Below, in pieces: positions 16,527-23,811 of a stretch of 64,000 bases of DNA (within the stretch, counting starts at the first letter, position 1; each line of letters starts with the position of its first letter). Made by a program: the position numbers and the translations under genes. The notes under the pieces are model-generated. The model worked only from the letters and a program-made list of their open reading frames with translations, was not told the DNA's origin and searched no databases. Origin of the DNA: CAZBME01 sp964645835 (lineage in GTDB: Bacteria > Desulfobacterota > Syntrophia > Syntrophales > UBA8958); NCBI GenBank assembly GCA_964645835.1, contig CAZYDG010000026.1, positions 72,867 through 136,866 of the forward strand, read 5' to 3'.

Positions 16527-17315
16527 ATGGTCATGGCTGATTCAACGCCCTTCATCACTATTGAAAATGTTTCCATGCGCTTTGGGGATGTGGCGGCGGT
16601 TGAGGACGTCTCCATCGCTGTCGAGGCATCATCCACCTTCGGGCTTGTCGGTTCCGACGGCGCCGGCAAGTCCACGCTGCTGAGAATGGCAGCGACGATG
16701 ATCAAACCTGTGGCGGGGCGGATCACCATTGGCGGCCTCGATGTCGTCACCAGGAAGAAGGCTGTAAAACATCTCATCGGTTATATGCCCCAGCGGTTCG
16801 GCCTCTATCAGGACCTGACTGTTGACGAGAACCTCGGATTCTTCATGGATGTCTTCGATATCCCGAAGGGGGAACGCAAGGCCCGACGGGAGAAGTACCT
16901 GGGCTTTTCCAACCTGCTTCCTTTTGGCGACCGGCTGGCGGGGAACCTCTCCGGCGGGATGCAGCAGAAGCTGGGCCTGGCCTGCGTCCTTATTCACGAG
17001 CCCAAACTTTTGATCCTTGATGAGCCCACGAATGGCGTTGATCCCGTTTCCCGTCAGGAATTCTGGGCGATTCTGGATGAGATGCGGCACGCTGGTATGA
17101 CCATCCTCGTTTCCACAGCCTATCTTGACGAGGGGGAAAAATGCGACACCCTGGGGTTGATGCATAAGGGACGGCTCCTGGCAACCGCCCCTCCGGCGTC
17201 CATACGCAGCGGCTATCCCAACCTGGAAGAGGCCATGATCGCACGTATTATGGAATCGGATGAGGAAGCGGCCGGCCAGGCGTTTCAGGTTCAAGGCCTG
17301 AAAACCGATGACTAA
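16527..17315 (+). CDS. ABC transporter ATPase 1 (YbhF N-half-like)
   Basis: The 262-residue ATPase has Walker A VGSDGAGKSTLL, the Q-loop region GYMPQRFGLYQDLTV, the signature NLSGGMQQKLGL, Walker B LLILDEPTNGVDP and a switch region that reads STAYLDEGEKC, lacking the usual histidine (TTHY/STHD). Missing the H-loop histidine suggests that this site hydrolyses ATP poorly. It pairs with the next ATPase; in E. coli YbhF both halves are one polypeptide, here they are separate. An ATG at 16533 is a possible alternative start. The gene powers the exporter with the two downstream permeases. Confidence 0.9.
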   Translation: MVMADSTPFITIENVSMRFGDVAAVEDVSIAVEASSTFGLVGSDGAGKSTLLRMAATMIKPVAGRITIGGLDVVTRKKAVKHLIGYMPQRFGLYQDLTVDENLGFFMDVFDIPKGERKARREKYLGFSNLLPFGDRLAGNLSGGMQQKLGLACVLIHEPKLLILDEPTNGVDPVSRQEFWAILDEMRHAGMTILVSTAYLDEGEKCDTLGLMHKGRLLATAPPASIRSGYPNLEEAMIARIMESDEEAAGQAFQVQGLKTDD

Positions 17316-17325
17316 GGAGAAGGGC

Positions 17326-18075
17326 ATGATCGGCGACGTAAACGACCACCTTGCCATCGATATTCAAAATCTTGAAAAGCGTTTCGGCGATTTCAGGGCA
17401 GTAGACGGGATCTCTTTTTCCGTCCGGAAAGGGGAGATTTTCGGTTTCCTAGGCGCCAACGGGTCGGGTAAGTCGACGACTATCCGTATGCTCTGCGGGA
17501 TCCTGACGCCGACTTCCGGGGGAGGGACGGTGGCGGGTCACGATATCGTCAAGGAAGCGGAAGCCATCAAATCTTCCATTGGCTATATGTCGCAGAAGTT
17601 TTCCCTTTACGACGATATGACGTCTTTTGAAAATATCCGTTTCTATCTGGGAATTTATGGTGTTCCGGAAGATCTGTGGGATGAGCGCATGACCTGGATT
17701 CTCGATATGGCGAGGCTGGGCGCTGTCCGCCATCGTGTGACAAGGGATCTGCCCCAAGGCTTCAGGCAGAGGCTGGCTTTGGGCTGTGCTCTTCTCCACA
17801 AACCGGCCATTCTCTTCCTGGACGAACCCACGTCCGGCGTCGACCCTCTAACGCGCCGCCATTTCTGGGATTTCATCCGCGAATTGGCCGGATCGGGAAT
17901 GACCGTTTTTGTGACGACCCATTACATGGACGAGGTGAGGCATTGCGAGCGGATCGTGATGATCAATCAGGGGAAAATTGTTGCCGCCGGGAGTCCCGGT
18001 GATATCATTGCCGGGGCATGTCCCGGCAATGCCGATGCCGATCTGAACGATGCATTTATCAAATTGATGTCGTAA
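17326..18075 (+). CDS. ABC transporter ATPase 2 (YbhF C-half-like)
   Basis: This 249-residue ATPase has Walker A GANGSGKSTTIRML, the Q-loop region GYMSQKFSLYDDMTS, Walker B ILFLDEPTSGVDP and an H-loop TTHYMDE that is intact. Its signature is degenerate: DLPQGFRQRLAL in place of LSGGQ. The ATPase before it has a good signature but no H-loop histidine, so in a heterodimer the two composite sites would be unequal. The start at 17326 is chosen because AAGGAG lies six bases upstream; an ATG at 17308 overlapping the previous stop is also possible. Cotranscribed with the exporter. Confidence 0.9.
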   Translation: MIGDVNDHLAIDIQNLEKRFGDFRAVDGISFSVRKGEIFGFLGANGSGKSTTIRMLCGILTPTSGGGTVAGHDIVKEAEAIKSSIGYMSQKFSLYDDMTSFENIRFYLGIYGVPEDLWDERMTWILDMARLGAVRHRVTRDLPQGFRQRLALGCALLHKPAILFLDEPTSGVDPLTRRHFWDFIRELAGSGMTVFVTTHYMDEVRHCERIVMINQGKIVAAGSPGDIIAGACPGNADADLNDAFIKLMS

Positions 18076-18081
18076 AGCAAT

Positions 18082-19215
18082 ATGAAACCAAGAACGATCA
18101 AGGCCATCGCACGCAAGGAATTCTACCACCTGATACGGGACTATCGGAGCCTGTATCTGGCTTTTGCCCTGCCGCTCCTTTTGATCCTTTTATTCGGCTA
18201 TGCTCTTAGTCTCGATGTGGACAATGTGGAAACTGTCGCCGTGGATTACGATAAGACGCCCCTCAGCCGTGATTTTATCCAGAGGCTGGGCGCTTCGCCC
18301 TATTTTCATATCGGCGCTTGGCTTCCCGATGCAAAAACCGCCGCCGATTATCTTGATCATGGCCGTTCGACCCTGGCCATTGTCATTCCCCCACGATGGA
18401 GCCACGACCTTCAGGCGGACCGGCCGTCTCAGATCCAGGTGCTCCTTGACGGCAGCGATCCGAACTTTGCCAATATCTCCGCCGGTTATATAAGCGCCTT
18501 TATTGAAAGGTACAATTCGGCCCGTCTGAAGCAATATCTTAACCGCCAGGGAAAGGAGGATATTTCCACCCCCGTAGATGGGAAGATCCGCATCTGGTTC
18601 AATGAAGATCTGGAGAGCCGCAATCTGGTTGTGCCCGGGATCATCGGTGTTATCATCATGATCGTCGGCGCAATGCTGACCTCCCTTGTTATTGCCAGGG
18701 AGTTTGAAAACGGAACAATGGAGACGATCAAATCCTTGCCGGTCAACGCCTTCGAGTTTTTTCTCGGCAAGGCTATTCCCTATTTTTTCATCACCTTTGC
18801 CGATATTCTCATTGCCGTTCTTATTGGGCAGGTCCTTTTCGGCATCGTCATGAAATCGGACTTTTGGTTGATGATCGGGGCTTCCGTCCTGTACATCTCC
18901 GTGGCCATCAATCTGGGGTTGTTTATCTCCGCAGTGGTCAAATCGCAGCTTCTTGCCAACCAGATTGCCCCGATGGCGACCTTCCTGCCTTCCATGCTCC
19001 TGTCCGATTATGTCTTCCCGGTCGGAAACATGCCCCATGCGCTGCAACTGGTCACGTACCTCGTACCGGCCACTTATTTTATCGATATCCTCAAGGGCGT
19101 CTATATGAGAAACCTCGATTTTGCCCATCTATGGGTTTCCTTTCTCGTGCTGGCCGTCATGGCGTCTATCCTGGCCCTTCTGAACATCATTACCCTGAAG
19201 AAAGAGGGCCTGTGA
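18082..19215 (+). CDS. ABC-2 type permease 1 (YbhS-like)
   Basis: The 377-residue inner-membrane protein follows the ABC-2 plan: N-terminal RKEFYHLIRDYRSLYLAF, one helix (LPLLLILLFGYALSL), a ~140-residue extracytoplasmic domain, and five C-terminal helices starting at LVVPGIIGVIIMIVGAMLTS. The EFENGTMETIKSLPV motif is diagnostic for the drug-efflux subgroup. It forms the transmembrane channel together with the next gene, whose start is one base after this stop. Substrate unknown; homologues export drugs, lipids or ions. Confidence 0.9.
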   Translation: MKPRTIKAIARKEFYHLIRDYRSLYLAFALPLLLILLFGYALSLDVDNVETVAVDYDKTPLSRDFIQRLGASPYFHIGAWLPDAKTAADYLDHGRSTLAIVIPPRWSHDLQADRPSQIQVLLDGSDPNFANISAGYISAFIERYNSARLKQYLNRQGKEDISTPVDGKIRIWFNEDLESRNLVVPGIIGVIIMIVGAMLTSLVIAREFENGTMETIKSLPVNAFEFFLGKAIPYFFITFADILIAVLIGQVLFGIVMKSDFWLMIGASVLYISVAINLGLFISAVVKSQLLANQIAPMATFLPSMLLSDYVFPVGNMPHALQLVTYLVPATYFIDILKGVYMRNLDFAHLWVSFLVLAVMASILALLNIITLKKEGL

Positions 19216-19216
19216 A

Positions 19217-20338
19217 ATGAATTGGCTGCGCATTCGGGAACTGGTCAGAAAAGAATTCATCCAACTCCTTCGGGACAAACGAAACCGGGGCATTCTGATC
19301 ATTGCCCCCTTGGTTCAGATCCTAATTTTCGGCTACGTGGTCAATTTCGATATTCAAGATGTGAGAGTGGCCCTCCTTGATCAATCCCAGACCCGTGAAA
19401 GCCGCATAATCATCGATCAATTCAAGGCGGGGGGGACCTTCCGGATTACCCACCGAACCAATGATGCCAAGGAGCTTGAGGACCTGCTCATGCGAGGCAA
19501 GGTAGACATCGGCATCAAGATCGCCGCGGACCTGAACCGGAAGATACGCCGTGGGGAAACAGCTGAAATCCAGATACTGGCCGACGGGACGGTGAGCAAT
19601 ATGACGGCGATCCGCGTTTCCTATGTCATGGCTGTCATGGAACGCGTGAACCGCCAGTTCCTCCGGGAACTGTACCCGTTCCAGATGACCTACGGACAAA
19701 TCGACCATCGTCTTCGGACCTGGTATAACCCAAATCTCTACAGCCAATACTTCTTCGTTCCGGGCATTGTGGCCTTCGTTGTCATGCTTATTTCTCTTTT
19801 ATTTACCTCCATGGCCGTCATCAAGGAAAAGGAAAGCGGAACCATGGAACAACTCATCGTTACACCACTAAAATCTTACGAACTGATTATTGGAAAGACC
19901 ATTCCCTATGCAATCGTTTCCATAATCCAGATGGTCCTGGTCACCGTCTTCGCCGTCTGGTGGTTCGCGTTGCCGGTGAGCGGCAGCATCCCCTTGTTCT
20001 TTTTAGCCAATTGTCTATTTCTGTTAAGCACTCTAGGCATCGGCCTTTTCATTTCCACCATCTCCACGACCCAGCAGCAGGCCATGATGACGACCTTTTT
20101 CTTCATACAGCCCGCCTTTCTGCTGTCCGGCTTCGTCTTTCCCATCGCCAATATGCCCGTCGTCGTCCAATGGCTGACCCTGCTCAATCCATTTCGATAC
20201 ATACTCGTTATTATCCGGGGCATCTTCCTCAAAGGTGTGGGCCTCCATGTCTTATGGCCCCAATACCTCGCCCTGACTGTCCTTGGCGCAATCGTTTTTA
20301 CCGCTGCCGTCTTTCGTTTCCGGAAACGACTGGATTAA
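19217..20338 (+). CDS. ABC-2 type permease 2 (YbhR-like)
   Basis: The 373-residue paralogue of the preceding permease has the same order of parts: RKEFIQLLRDKRNRGILI, helix PLVQILIFGYVVNF, large periplasmic loop, and helices from FFVPGIVAFVVMLISLLFTS. KEKESGTMEQLIVTPL is the conserved cytoplasmic motif. AGAGGG lies shortly before the ATG. With the two ATPases, the membrane-fusion protein and the TolC-like channel it completes a tripartite ABC exporter. Confidence 0.9.
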   Translation: MNWLRIRELVRKEFIQLLRDKRNRGILIIAPLVQILIFGYVVNFDIQDVRVALLDQSQTRESRIIIDQFKAGGTFRITHRTNDAKELEDLLMRGKVDIGIKIAADLNRKIRRGETAEIQILADGTVSNMTAIRVSYVMAVMERVNRQFLRELYPFQMTYGQIDHRLRTWYNPNLYSQYFFVPGIVAFVVMLISLLFTSMAVIKEKESGTMEQLIVTPLKSYELIIGKTIPYAIVSIIQMVLVTVFAVWWFALPVSGSIPLFFLANCLFLLSTLGIGLFISTISTTQQQAMMTTFFFIQPAFLLSGFVFPIANMPVVVQWLTLLNPFRYILVIIRGIFLKGVGLHVLWPQYLALTVLGAIVFTAAVFRFRKRLD

Positions 20339-20360
20339 AGAGAGAGGAATAATTCAGCGC

Positions 20361-20780
20361 ATGAATATACGGATTTCAGAAAGCTGCGACGGCATTGACT
20401 GGACCTTGATTCCGGCTGCCTTGAAGGAGGCCGGCATGGGATACCACAGCCCTGAACTGCATGAGAAGGCCTTCCGGAACAGCTATGCCGTGGTATTCCT
20501 CTTTGACGGCAACCTGATGGCCGGTTTCGGGAGGGTTATCTCCGACGGGGCCTATCAAGCCGCCTTATACGACATCGTCGTCATGCCCGCCTATCGGGGA
20601 AAAGGACTAGGTCGAATCATTATGGACAGACTTATGGAGAAGGTGCCCCCCTGTAATGTGATCCTGTACGCCAATCCCGGCAAAGAGGGTTTCTATGAGA
20701 GGCGGGGATTCCGCCTCCTGAAGACGGGCATGGGTAGGTTCCTCAACCCGGAGGTCATGGAGAAAAAGGGGATGCTATAA
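20361..20780 (+). CDS. GNAT-family N-acetyltransferase
   Basis: Transfers an acyl group from acyl-CoA to an amine. The 139-residue product has the GNAT core: GRVISDGAYQAALYDIVVMP (beta 4) followed by the CoA pyrophosphate loop AYRGKGLGRIIMDRL and the C-terminal ANPGKEGFYERRGFRLLKTG. The start at 20361 was chosen because the protein then begins at the normal distance from the core and lies clear of the permease gene. As last gene of the exporter operon it might acetylate and so inactivate the exported compound; that link is inference. Confidence 0.88.
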   Translation: MNIRISESCDGIDWTLIPAALKEAGMGYHSPELHEKAFRNSYAVVFLFDGNLMAGFGRVISDGAYQAALYDIVVMPAYRGKGLGRIIMDRLMEKVPPCNVILYANPGKEGFYERRGFRLLKTGMGRFLNPEVMEKKGML

Positions 20781-20870
20781 AATAGCAGGGACAAAGTCCT
20801 GGACATACAGTCTTCGGATTGTCTGACCTTAATCCATCACCAAAATCCAGAATCTTTTATTAACATGTGA

Positions 20871-20998
20871 CCAAGAGAAGCGGGGCATTGGCCTTCCGGT
20901 TCAGATGATTTTTCATCTGTTTGTCCTGCATAAGACACTACTTATATGAATCGGAAAAATCATATTCGCCCTTCAGACCAATGCCCCGCTCCTCTTGG
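20871..20998 (+). repeat. Family B hairpin element, copy 1
   Basis: The arms CCAAGAGAAGCGGGGCATTG and CAATGCCCCGCTCCTCTTGG pair over 20 bases with a single A/C mismatch. Further in, GATTTTTC and GAAAAATC pair around a ~40-base loop. The arms match the tandem array at 39898-40703. Left flank AATCCATCACCAAAA at 20831-20845 recurs before copy 8 at 42583. Confidence 0.85.
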
Positions 20999-21038
20999 AG
21001 ACTTTGCTGTAATGAAGGTTTCTCCATTCGATTTGAAT

Positions 21039-21152
21039 GTAGTGCAGGACTTTAGTCCTGCCAGTTCTTAGTAATTTTGAAGGCCTTAAATCAAAATTGC
21101 AGACCTGAAGGGCTGGACTACAGCAAGTCGAATTCAGCAAATATTTGAATTG
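21039..21152 (+). repeat. Family C double-hairpin repeat, copy 1
   Basis: GCAGGACT-TT-AGTCCTGC forms a perfect small hairpin. A second imperfect one lies at GACCTGAAGGGCTGGAC, and GTAG at the start pairs with CTAC near 21120. The right flank AGCAAATATTTGAATTGCGAC is shared with copy 2 at 29648-29764. It lies within a run of repeats between the GNAT and queH genes. Confidence 0.75.
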
Positions 21153-21249
21153 CGACGCGATCTTGGTCAGACGTGCATCAAAGTCTTTGGGTTTTGGTGA
21201 CAAATTTGGGATTATCAGGCGGCTTGATAATTCTACAAAAATAGTCTAA

Positions 21250-21376
21250 AGGCTGTTGAAAAATGTCCATCTGCTGCGTTGCACAGCAAGCTTCGTCAAT
21301 CGACGTACTTCTATGTACGCCTCTTTCCTCAGCTTTTGTGCATCTTGCATCTGGATATTTTTGAACAACCTGCTAA
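21250..21376 (+). repeat. Family D repeat (MITE-like), copy 1
   Basis: Imperfect terminal inverted repeats AGGCTGTTGAAAAAT and ATTTTTGAACAACCT bound ~120 bases. Inside, GACGTACTTCTATGTACGCC is an internal hairpin that recurs in copy 2 at 47786-48074. It ends just before queH, whose transcript may begin inside it. Confidence 0.7.
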
Positions 21377-21386
21377 GGCTCCGATC

Positions 21387-21965
21387 ATGAAATTACTTAT
21401 CCACATCTGCTGCGCCCCTTGCACGATTTATCCGCTCAAGGTTTTGCGGCAGGAAGGCCACGATCTGGCGGGTTTTTTTTACAACCCCAATATCCACCCT
21501 TATCTGGAATACAAGAGAAGACTGGATACATTGAAAGATTATGCCGTGGATGAAGGCATGACCGTTCTTTATGACGAGACATATCCTATGGAGACCTTTT
21601 TACGAAGTGTCGTAAAGGATGAGGCGAATCGTTGCCGCTATTGCTACGCCATGCGTCTTCATCATGCGGCGCAAATGGCTCAAAAAGAGAAATTTGAGGG
21701 TTTTACGACGACGCTTCTCTACAGTAAATACCAAAAGCACGAATGGATCCGGGCAACAGGGGAGGAGGCGGCGGCTGAATATGGCGTACCGTTCGTCTAT
21801 TATGATTTTCGTGAAGGCTGGTCGGAGGGTGTGGAAAAATCACGGCAGTTGGGTCTTTATCGTCAGCCTTACTGCGGCTGCATCTATAGTGAGAAAGAGC
21901 GGTATTTTAAGAATAAGAGTGTGTCGATAAAGCCACATCTTTCGAGGGAACAACACTTTCCTTGA
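21387..21965 (+). CDS. queH: Epoxyqueuosine reductase QueH
   Basis: Reduces epoxyqueuosine to queuosine in tRNA, the last step of that pathway, using cysteines and iron rather than the cobalamin of QueG. The 192-residue product carries the family cysteine pairs HICCAPCTIYP at the N-terminus, ANRCRYCYAMRL in the middle and YCGCIYSEKER near the end, together with NPNIHPYLEYKRR. The longer frame upstream runs into a family D repeat and has no homology-like sequence, so the start at 21387 (MKLLIHICC) is preferred. QueH is common in anaerobes. It stands alone between repeats and lpxC. Confidence 0.93.
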   Translation: MKLLIHICCAPCTIYPLKVLRQEGHDLAGFFYNPNIHPYLEYKRRLDTLKDYAVDEGMTVLYDETYPMETFLRSVVKDEANRCRYCYAMRLHHAAQMAQKEKFEGFTTTLLYSKYQKHEWIRATGEEAAAEYGVPFVYYDFREGWSEGVEKSRQLGLYRQPYCGCIYSEKERYFKNKSVSIKPHLSREQHFP

Positions 21966-22080
21966 AAATATCATATATAATTCTTCGTAAATACAGCATG
22001 ATAAAAAATTATTTGTTTCCGGCTATACGGTATGGAAATTGCTCTGTAGTGCGGAAACTACTGAGGTTTGACTAATTCAT

Positions 22081-23040
22081 ATGCATTTTCAACGGACGAT
22101 CAAGAAAGAAATCGGTTGCCGGAGTATCGGCTTACATACGGGCAGGAAGGTGGCCATGACCCTCAGGCCGGCTGGCGTGGATGAGGGCATTGTTTTTGTT
22201 CGGAAGGACTTGCCGGGGGAACCCCGGATCAAGGCCGACCTGGACAGCGTCTGCGAAACGACTCTGGCGACAACCATTGGTTGCAACGGCGCTACGGTTT
22301 CCACGGTGGAACATATTCTATCCGCGTTCTCCGGAATGGGTGTCGATAACGCTGTCGTGGAACTCGACTCATTCGAGGTGCCCATCATGGACGGCAGTTC
22401 CCAGCCTTTTATTGACATGCTGAAGGATGTCGGCACGCGGGTCCAGAGTAAAACCAAGAAGCTTCTGGTCATCAAAGAGGCCATATCCGTTCATGGAGAT
22501 GGAGGCGCGTACGCCAAATTTCTTCCAACCTCTGAATTCAAGATTACCTATTCCATCGATTTTTCCCATCCCGTTATCGGTCAGCAGGAATACCACATCC
22601 ATTTTTCCGACGCCTCCTATGAAAAGGAGATCGCCTCGGCCCGGACATTCGGTTTCCTTAAGGATCTTGAGTACTTTCAGGCTGTAGGCCTTGCATTGGG
22701 CGGGTCTTTGCATAACGCTATTGTCTTGGACGATGCAAAGGTTTTGAACAAAGAAGGGTTGCGGTCTCCCGATGAATTCGTCAAACACAAGATCCTTGAC
22801 GCCATCGGCGACTTGTCGCTTCTGGGGATGCCCATTATCGGCCATTTTGTCGCCCATAAGGCCGGCCATCGCCTGAATAACCTGCTCCTGAAGGAACTCG
22901 TCGCCCGTAAGGAATGCTGGACCATTGTCGACAATGGTGATCGCGACGGCTCAAAAGTCGGTTCAAGGTTTCTGAAAATTCCAAGGTTCGGCATCCTTGA
23001 CGCCGTTTCAGCATCCGCGTCCCGCCGTATGTCGATCTGA
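22081..23040 (+). CDS. lpxC: UDP-3-O-acyl-N-acetylglucosamine deacetylase
   Basis: Removes the acetyl group in the committed step of lipid A synthesis, at the cytoplasmic face of the inner membrane. The 319-residue length is normal. Visible motifs: SIGLHTGRKV at the start, STVEHILSAFSGMGVDN with zinc ligand His78, PIMDGSSQPF, and HKILDAIGDLSLLG followed by GHFVAHKAGH carrying the other zinc-binding and catalytic residues. Its presence shows that the host makes lipopolysaccharide. A terminator follows. The Shine-Dalgarno sequence is poor (GAGG 13-14 bases upstream). Confidence 0.95.
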   Translation: MHFQRTIKKEIGCRSIGLHTGRKVAMTLRPAGVDEGIVFVRKDLPGEPRIKADLDSVCETTLATTIGCNGATVSTVEHILSAFSGMGVDNAVVELDSFEVPIMDGSSQPFIDMLKDVGTRVQSKTKKLLVIKEAISVHGDGGAYAKFLPTSEFKITYSIDFSHPVIGQQEYHIHFSDASYEKEIASARTFGFLKDLEYFQAVGLALGGSLHNAIVLDDAKVLNKEGLRSPDEFVKHKILDAIGDLSLLGMPIIGHFVAHKAGHRLNNLLLKELVARKECWTIVDNGDRDGSKVGSRFLKIPRFGILDAVSASASRRMSI

Positions 23041-23123
23041 TTTTTCCACGACATAAAGCTTGATTTTTATCGTTCCGTTTCCTATTATAAGGAAATGTCG
23101 CGGGGTTATGTCCGCGTAAGCCT

Positions 23124-23158
23124 CTCCCGTCGGGATTAACGTCGCGGGAGATTTTTTT
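23124..23158 (+). terminator. Rho-independent terminator after lpxC
   Basis: CTCCCG pairs with CGGGAG across a 15-base loop and is followed by seven T at 23152-23158. It lies ~85 bases after the lpxC stop and directly before the next gene. Confidence 0.75.
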
Positions 23159-23172
23159 ACAGGAAGGTCTGT

Positions 23173-23796
23173 TTGTCCACGATGAAAAAAGTTGGCCGTA
23201 AGCCGGCAATAAGAAGTCTTCTCACTACCGTTAAAAGAAGAAAACGTTTTTCCTTATTTACGGTTTGGATGTTGTTTTTCCTGACATTTATTCCCTTTGC
23301 CCAGGGGCAGGTTGCCCAAATCCAGGATATCCTGGTAAATTCCCAGGGAGGACAACTTTTCATATACGCCCGGTTGACGAACTGTTTTACAAAATCGATG
23401 GAATCGGCCATCATGGCCGGTGTCCCTACTACATTTACTTTCTTGATCGACCTATATCAGGAACGCTCGGGCTGGCTTAACAAAAAAATTGCTTCGGAGA
23501 CTGTCATGCATACCCTTAAGTATGACAGCGTTAAGAAGAGCTTTTACGTCTATTCCTCCCTGGACCGGGACCCGGCCATTTTTCAGGATTTGGCAAGTGC
23601 CAAGCGGGCCATGTCCGAACTCAACGGCGCTAGGATCTCGCTGCGAAGCGACCTGCGGCGTGACTTTCCCCATTACATAATGATGAAGGCCAAACTGGAC
23701 AAGATTCGTCTCCCTCTTTATATGGAGTACGTCTTTTTTTTCGTATCCCTTTGGGATTTCGAGACGGACTGGTATCGTCAGCCCGTTACCTTTTGA
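23173..23796 (+). CDS. DUF4390-type secreted or membrane-anchored protein
   Basis: A 207-residue protein with a basic N-terminus and one hydrophobic segment (SLFTVWMLFFLTFIPFAQG) that may be a signal peptide or anchor. The rest resembles the DUF4390 family, which is usually found directly upstream of NtrY-like kinases, as here: the kinase starts 15 bases after this stop. A TTG start at 23173 is chosen because AGGAAGG sits five bases before it; ATG at 23182 is an alternative. It probably acts in the periplasm and may sense or assist signalling by the kinase, but no function is known for the family. Confidence 0.75.
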   Translation: MSTMKKVGRKPAIRSLLTTVKRRKRFSLFTVWMLFFLTFIPFAQGQVAQIQDILVNSQGGQLFIYARLTNCFTKSMESAIMAGVPTTFTFLIDLYQERSGWLNKKIASETVMHTLKYDSVKKSFYVYSSLDRDPAIFQDLASAKRAMSELNGARISLRSDLRRDFPHYIMMKAKLDKIRLPLYMEYVFFFVSLWDFETDWYRQPVTF

Positions 23797-23811
23797 CGGG
23801 TTTATATTGTT

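Noticed and set aside
20973..21203. 76-codon minus-strand frame between the GNAT and queH genes
   Set aside because: It runs through family B and C repeats; no ribosome site or protein-like composition.
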